DNA of 56,883 bases, taken from assembly GCF_040394755.1 (NCBI RefSeq), contig NZ_JBEBRQ010000016.1. One strand, given 5' to 3'. Position 1 is the first letter of the stretch. Every line of letters begins with the position of its first letter. The notes beneath the pieces were generated by a model. It was not told the origin of the DNA. It saw only the letters and a list, made by a program, of their open reading frames with translations, and made no database searches. Below, piece after piece: positions 54,359-56,883 of the stretch. Made by a program: the position numbers and the translations under genes. This stretch comes from Castellaniella defragrans_A (GTDB lineage Bacteria; Pseudomonadota; Gammaproteobacteria; Burkholderiales; Burkholderiaceae_B).

Positions 54359-54769
54359 ATGGACAAGAAAGGGCTCGCACAACGCATGTATGACGCCGAT
54401 CTGAGAATGCGAAATGCTATTTGGCTCGGCGGGATTGAGGTGGACAGCCCGCCTGAGATTCTGGCTGATTGGGCTTATGACGGCGACCTGGAATCCCTTG
54501 GCATGAAGGAAGGCGAAGAACTGTACGACTTCCTGTCTGAGCACGAAGATCGGATGCCGTTTATTGCTGAGCTTGAGTTTGCAGTCCCCAGGAATTTCAC
54601 GTTTCGAGAAGATGGGTCGGCCAGCAGCTGGTCAACAGGCGGCGTATATAAGAGCAGACTGTTCTTGGGGGACGCCATTGAAGACTGCATCGAACAAGCG
54701 TGCGTTTGGGCGGAATCGGAATTCCTGCGGCTCGAGAACGAAGCCCGCGCTGCGGCGAAGGGGGAATGA
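54359..54769 (+). CDS. phage protein, function unknown (136 aa)
   Basis: An acidic protein (LADWAYDGDLESLGMKEGEELYDFLSEHEDRMPF, then AIEDCIEQACVWAESEFLRLENEARAAAKGE). No family recognised. ATG 54359 follows the previous stop by one base. Its end shares 16 bases (GGCGAAGGGGGAATGA) with the end of the previous gene. Confidence 0.65.
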   Translation: MDKKGLAQRMYDADLRMRNAIWLGGIEVDSPPEILADWAYDGDLESLGMKEGEELYDFLSEHEDRMPFIAELEFAVPRNFTFREDGSASSWSTGGVYKSRLFLGDAIEDCIEQACVWAESEFLRLENEARAAAKGE

Positions 54770-55044
54770 TGAAGCCAATCAGCGAAACCGCGCTGCAATC
54801 CATCGCCAGGATCATCGGGCCTGACGGCGCGGCAGCAAAGGCGCTTGCCGATGCGGAATCGCGTCGTGCGCATGGGGAACTGGTTTTCTTCTTCGTTGAC
54901 GAAGAATCAAGCAGCATCATTGTTGCCGGAGTGTCCGACTTACCCACATCCTCCGTGGATAACCCCGTGGAAAACAGCGTGACAGATCAGCGACAGCCGC
55001 ACGTGGAGCGGACGGACGGTAGCGCGGTCAAGGAGCGAGCATGA
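54769..55044 (+). CDS. phage protein, function unknown (91 aa)
   Basis: A 91-residue protein (ETALQSIARIIGPDGAAAKALADAESRRAHGELVFFFVDEESSSIIV) with a compact N-terminal domain and polar tail. TGATG start, ATGA end. No family recognised. Confidence 0.6.
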   Translation: MKPISETALQSIARIIGPDGAAAKALADAESRRAHGELVFFFVDEESSSIIVAGVSDLPTSSVDNPVENSVTDQRQPHVERTDGSAVKERA

Positions 55045-55466
55045 GCCTGCAATATATCCGCAATACATACGGCGTCCCGGCCAAGCGCGGCGGACGAATC
55101 GAATACACCGGCAACGGCTCGAAGATCCAAGGCACGATCACAGGATCAAGAGGCGCGCGTATTCTTGTGCGGCTTGACGGCGACAAAGGATCTGTGGAGT
55201 TTCACCCTACACGGAAAATCCAATATCTCGATGCCGATGTAGCATCCAGCGGCGCGGCAGGAGCGAGCATGAAAGAAACCCAACGAGCAGATTTCGAGGC
55301 GTTTGCCGTCGATCACTACCGCCAGTTCGGCCACCGCCCAAATCTCACGCGATCAGAAAAGCAGCCGCACAACTACGTGGACGCCAACGTCAACGCGCTG
55401 TGGTGGGGCTGGCAGGCTGGGCAGGATGCGCTGTTGGCGAGGATTGAGCGTGGCGGAAATGGCTGA
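55041..55466 (+). CDS. SH3-like plus 'WWGWQAG' module protein (141 aa)
   Basis: Residues 1-70 (SLQYIRNTYGVPAKRGGRIEYTG, GTITGSRGARILVRLDGD) form a small beta-barrel-like module; residues 78-140 (MKETQRADFEAFAVDHYRQFGH, NALWWGWQAGQDAL) are the accessory 'FE-F...W-GWQAG' module. The internal Met at 55269 suggests fusion of two genes. ATGA start. Confidence 0.7.
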   Translation: MSLQYIRNTYGVPAKRGGRIEYTGNGSKIQGTITGSRGARILVRLDGDKGSVEFHPTRKIQYLDADVASSGAAGASMKETQRADFEAFAVDHYRQFGHRPNLTRSEKQPHNYVDANVNALWWGWQAGQDALLARIERGGNG

Positions 55467-55530
55467 CGAAATCGCCCGCGTGGTCGAGACGACGCGCAGG
55501 GCTTGGAAATTGCAGGAGGCAGTATGCTGA
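55459..55530 (+). CDS. possible 23-residue bridging frame
   Basis: ATG 55459 overlaps the previous stop and its TGA overlaps the next ATG (55524), reading MADEIARVVETTRRAWKLQEAVC. Such end-to-end coupling is the rule in this operon, but the frame is too short to be sure. Confidence 0.35.
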   Translation: MADEIARVVETTRRAWKLQEAVC

Positions 55531-55835
55531 CACCCGCACAACTGGCCGCAAGACTCAACATCAGCAGGACCAAGGCCCGCCAACTGGCCGCGCCCGGCGG
55601 GCCGATTCCGTGCATCCGGATCGGGCGGCTGATCCGGTACGACGAACGCGACATTGTGGAGTATGAGCAAGCATGTCGATCTACTACGATAAAAGCCGCC
55701 GTCGATATCGCTTTGAGTTCGACCGCGTTATCCATGGAAACCGGGTCAGAGGCACGAAACTACTTCCGAAAACTTGGACTCAAACCCAGGCCGACAAATT
55801 CGACCGCGCAGAAAGTGACCGGCTCTATGCAATAG
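55524..55835 (+). CDS. excisionase-like HTH protein
   Basis: The first 55 residues (LTPAQLAARLNISRTKARQLA, CIRIGRLIRYDERDIVEYEQA) match the HTH_17/MerR-like domain of phage excisionases. A perfect AGGAGG lies five bases before ATG 55524. The last 48 residues run inside the integrase gene in another frame (163-base overlap) and have less natural composition. It would control direction of recombination at att. Confidence 0.75.
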   Translation: MLTPAQLAARLNISRTKARQLAAPGGPIPCIRIGRLIRYDERDIVEYEQACRSTTIKAAVDIALSSTALSMETGSEARNYFRKLGLKPRPTNSTAQKVTGSMQ

Positions 55836-56626
55836 CGCAAGGCGTCGAACAGGATGTTCCGACAATCGACACGGCTGTGGTCCACTACCTGCGAGCCAAA
55901 CAGCACCTGAAATCCCATATGCAAGCAGCCCAGCACCTCAATGCCGTGCTGCCCTACTATGAGGGCCGCCGGCTGTCGGACTTGGCAGACGTAGCCAGAG
56001 AGATCGTGGAGGACAAAGCGGGCGCATGGAAGGCGGCGACAATCAAACAGCGCATCGCCCTATTGCGCGCCGCATGTCGTCTGATCTGGCGCGATCGTCG
56101 GTTGCAAATCCCGGACCCGGCATCTCACCTGACGATGCCAGAGGTCAATAACGCCCGCCAGGAATACATCACACGCCCAGAGGTGCTGCGCATGTGCCGA
56201 GCCATCTCAAAACGAGAGGCCCGCCGCATCATTCTGATCGCGTTTTATTCAGGAATGCGCCGGGGCGAAATCTGGCGCGCCCGCGTAGTTGCCGGCCGAT
56301 TCGTGCTGCCAGACACCAAAAACGGAGACCCGCGCATCGTGCCAGTGGTTGGCAAGGTCGCCGGCTATGCCCGCAAACTGCCGCCCACCATCAGCTACCG
56401 CAGCCTCATGATCTGGCTCAAAAAAGGCGCGGCAGCCATCGGGCGCCCCGATCTGCGGCTGCATGACCTGCGTCACAGCACGGCGTCTAATATGGTCCAG
56501 GCTGGTGTGCCACTCTATACTGTCGGCAAGGTTCTGGGGCACAAGTCGCAGGCATCCACTGCCAGGTACTCGCACCTGGGCACCCAAGACCTGACTGATG
56601 CGCTGACCAAGCTGACCGGCAAATAG
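55673..56626 (+). CDS. tyrosine integrase
   Basis: A 317-residue site-specific recombinase: short N-terminal arm-binding domain (MSIYYDKSRRRYRFEFDRVI), a core-binding SAM-like domain (about 65-150) and the catalytic domain with Arg196 (SGMRRGE), Lys216 (DTKNGD), His264-x-x-Arg267 (HDLRH), His290 (LGHKS) and nucleophile Tyr299 (ARYSHL). All six are present. The gene ends 102 bases before attR, as usual for integrases that use tRNA genes. It integrates the phage into tRNA-Cys. Confidence 0.95.
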   Translation: MSIYYDKSRRRYRFEFDRVIHGNRVRGTKLLPKTWTQTQADKFDRAESDRLYAIAQGVEQDVPTIDTAVVHYLRAKQHLKSHMQAAQHLNAVLPYYEGRRLSDLADVAREIVEDKAGAWKAATIKQRIALLRAACRLIWRDRRLQIPDPASHLTMPEVNNARQEYITRPEVLRMCRAISKREARRIILIAFYSGMRRGEIWRARVVAGRFVLPDTKNGDPRIVPVVGKVAGYARKLPPTISYRSLMIWLKKGAAAIGRPDLRLHDLRHSTASNMVQAGVPLYTVGKVLGHKSQASTARYSHLGTQDLTDALTKLTGK

Positions 56627-56638
56627 TGTGGGGATTTT

Positions 56639-56723
56639 TTGACATACGGCAGGTCTTCTACTGTCTATATGCTCAGTAAATTCCACTGGATATACAGTAT
56701 TTATCCTGTTTTCCTATACAGTA
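56639..56723 (+). promoter_or_regulatory. probable integrase arm-type sites
   Basis: TATACAGTA occurs at 56691-56699 and 56715-56723, and TACTGTCTATA (its inverted form with one extra base) at 56659-56669. TTGACATA at 56639-56646 recurs at 2971-2978 on the other side of the element. Repeats next to attR fit arm binding by integrase or excisionase. Confidence 0.5.
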
Positions 56724-56728
56724 ATAAG

Positions 56729-56776
56729 GGACTGCAAATCCGTGTACGTCGGTTCGATTCCGGCTTGCGCCTCCAA
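56729..56776 (+). repeat. attR (48-bp core, tRNA-Cys 3' half)
   Basis: An exact copy of 2884-2931. The 5' half of the tRNA is missing, so this copy is not a gene. Confidence 0.95.
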
Positions 56777-56790
56777 ATCCATATCAGCAA

Positions 56791-56818
56791 CCGGCCCCAC
56801 GCGGGCCGGTTTTGTTTT
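56791..56818 (+). terminator. original host terminator of tRNA-Cys
   Basis: CCGGCCC / GGGCCGG with loop CACGC, then TTTTGTTTT. Before integration it lay about 14 bases behind the tRNA. Identical over 28 bases to the phage terminator at 5029. Confidence 0.85.
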
Positions 56819-56834
56819 GCCGGCGCTACCCCGC

Positions 56835-56883
56835 TCAGAACGCGTAATTCACCCGCACCAGACCGCCCACGCCTTCGCGCTTT
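56835..56883 (-). CDS. 3' end of a probable outer-membrane beta-barrel gene (partial)
   Basis: The last 15 residues read KREGVGGLVRVNYAF and stop. Alternating residues and a terminal aromatic (Y-A-F) are typical of porins, TonB receptors or autotransporters. The rest lies beyond the window. Confidence 0.55.
   Translation of the reverse strand, partial: KREGVGGLVRVNYAF

Larger units (their letters stand above)
2884..56776. mobile_element. complete lambda/HK97-like siphovirus prophage
   Basis: The element is bounded by the exact 48-bp repeats and carries integrase, repressor and Cro, replication, packaging, head, tail and lysis genes with no obvious disruption. The circular form after excision would be 53,845 bp. 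Late genes run on the minus strand from about 30 kb to 5.3 kb, early right genes from 39.9 kb to 31.7 kb, and the PL operon on the plus strand from 43.8 kb to the integrase. No transposase or rearrangement was seen, so it may be inducible. Confidence 0.95.

Noticed and set aside
56729..56776. Second tRNA-Cys
   Set aside because: Only the 3' half is present; the acceptor and D-arm 5' half are missing. It is attR.

Overview
The window is a complete prophage of about 53.8 kb inside a high-GC betaproteobacterial chromosome. The codon usage, the tRNA-Cys gene and the phage gene families resemble Bordetella/Achromobacter-type Alcaligenaceae; this is inference, as there is no rRNA or other marker gene. 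Host DNA lies at 1-2883 (end of an unknown gene, an MFS transporter, a YkuE/YaeI-type metallophosphoesterase, tRNA-Cys) and after 56776 (a transcription terminator and the last codons of a probable outer-membrane beta-barrel gene). The prophage sits in the 3' half of tRNA-Cys: 48 bp (2884-2931) are repeated exactly at 56729-56776, next to a tyrosine integrase (55673-56626).

The phage is a lambda/HK97-type siphovirus. Left end (3.0-5.0 kb, + strand): a KorA/TrfB-like regulator, a leader peptide, a small protein and two paralogous MucR-type zinc-finger regulators. Late region (5.3-30.1 kb, - strand, so transcribed right to left): HNH nuclease, terminase small and large subunits, portal, S49 protease, HK97 capsid, head-tail joining proteins, tail tube, G/GT chaperones with a GGGAAAC frameshift site, tape measure, minor tail proteins, NlpC/P60 protein, gpJ-like tip protein, a collar/fibre protein, two holins, endolysin and nested Rz/Rz1 spanins. 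Opposite-strand or extra genes interrupt it (GIY-YIG nuclease, GrlR-like protein, lipoprotein, DUF4145 protein, HicAB). Early right operon (31.7-39.9 kb, - strand): Cro, a CII-like protein, Ref nuclease, antirepressor-like protein, replication initiator, DnaC-like loader, PP2A-type phosphatase, RusA and a possible late regulator.

The switch is at 39.9 kb. Three 18-bp operators of the form GTWTAGAnnnnTCTAWAC lie 22-23 bp apart between divergent cro and a short CI-like repressor, and two more operators with the same spacing overlap a PL-like promoter at 43.8 kb. Between cI and PL, where lambda carries rexAB, is a cargo block (40.5-43.5 kb): a TagO/VasI-like secreted protein, two small envelope proteins, and an AT-rich two-gene unit whose first gene looks like a proteasome-type N-terminal threonine hydrolase. 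PL then drives the left early operon (44-56.6 kb, + strand): many small ATGA-coupled genes, an OB-like protein plus PD-(D/E)XK exonuclease, a pentapeptide-repeat protein, an excisionase-like protein and the integrase.

The most notable observations are the Ntn-hydrolase module in the rexAB position; five promoters whose -10 box ends exactly six bases before an ATG (predicted leaderless mRNAs); the two-locus operator system; eight terminator-like hairpins placed directly before ribosome binding sites; and a candidate structured RNA at 46.3 kb. All calls come from reading the sequence and recalling families; no database search was run.
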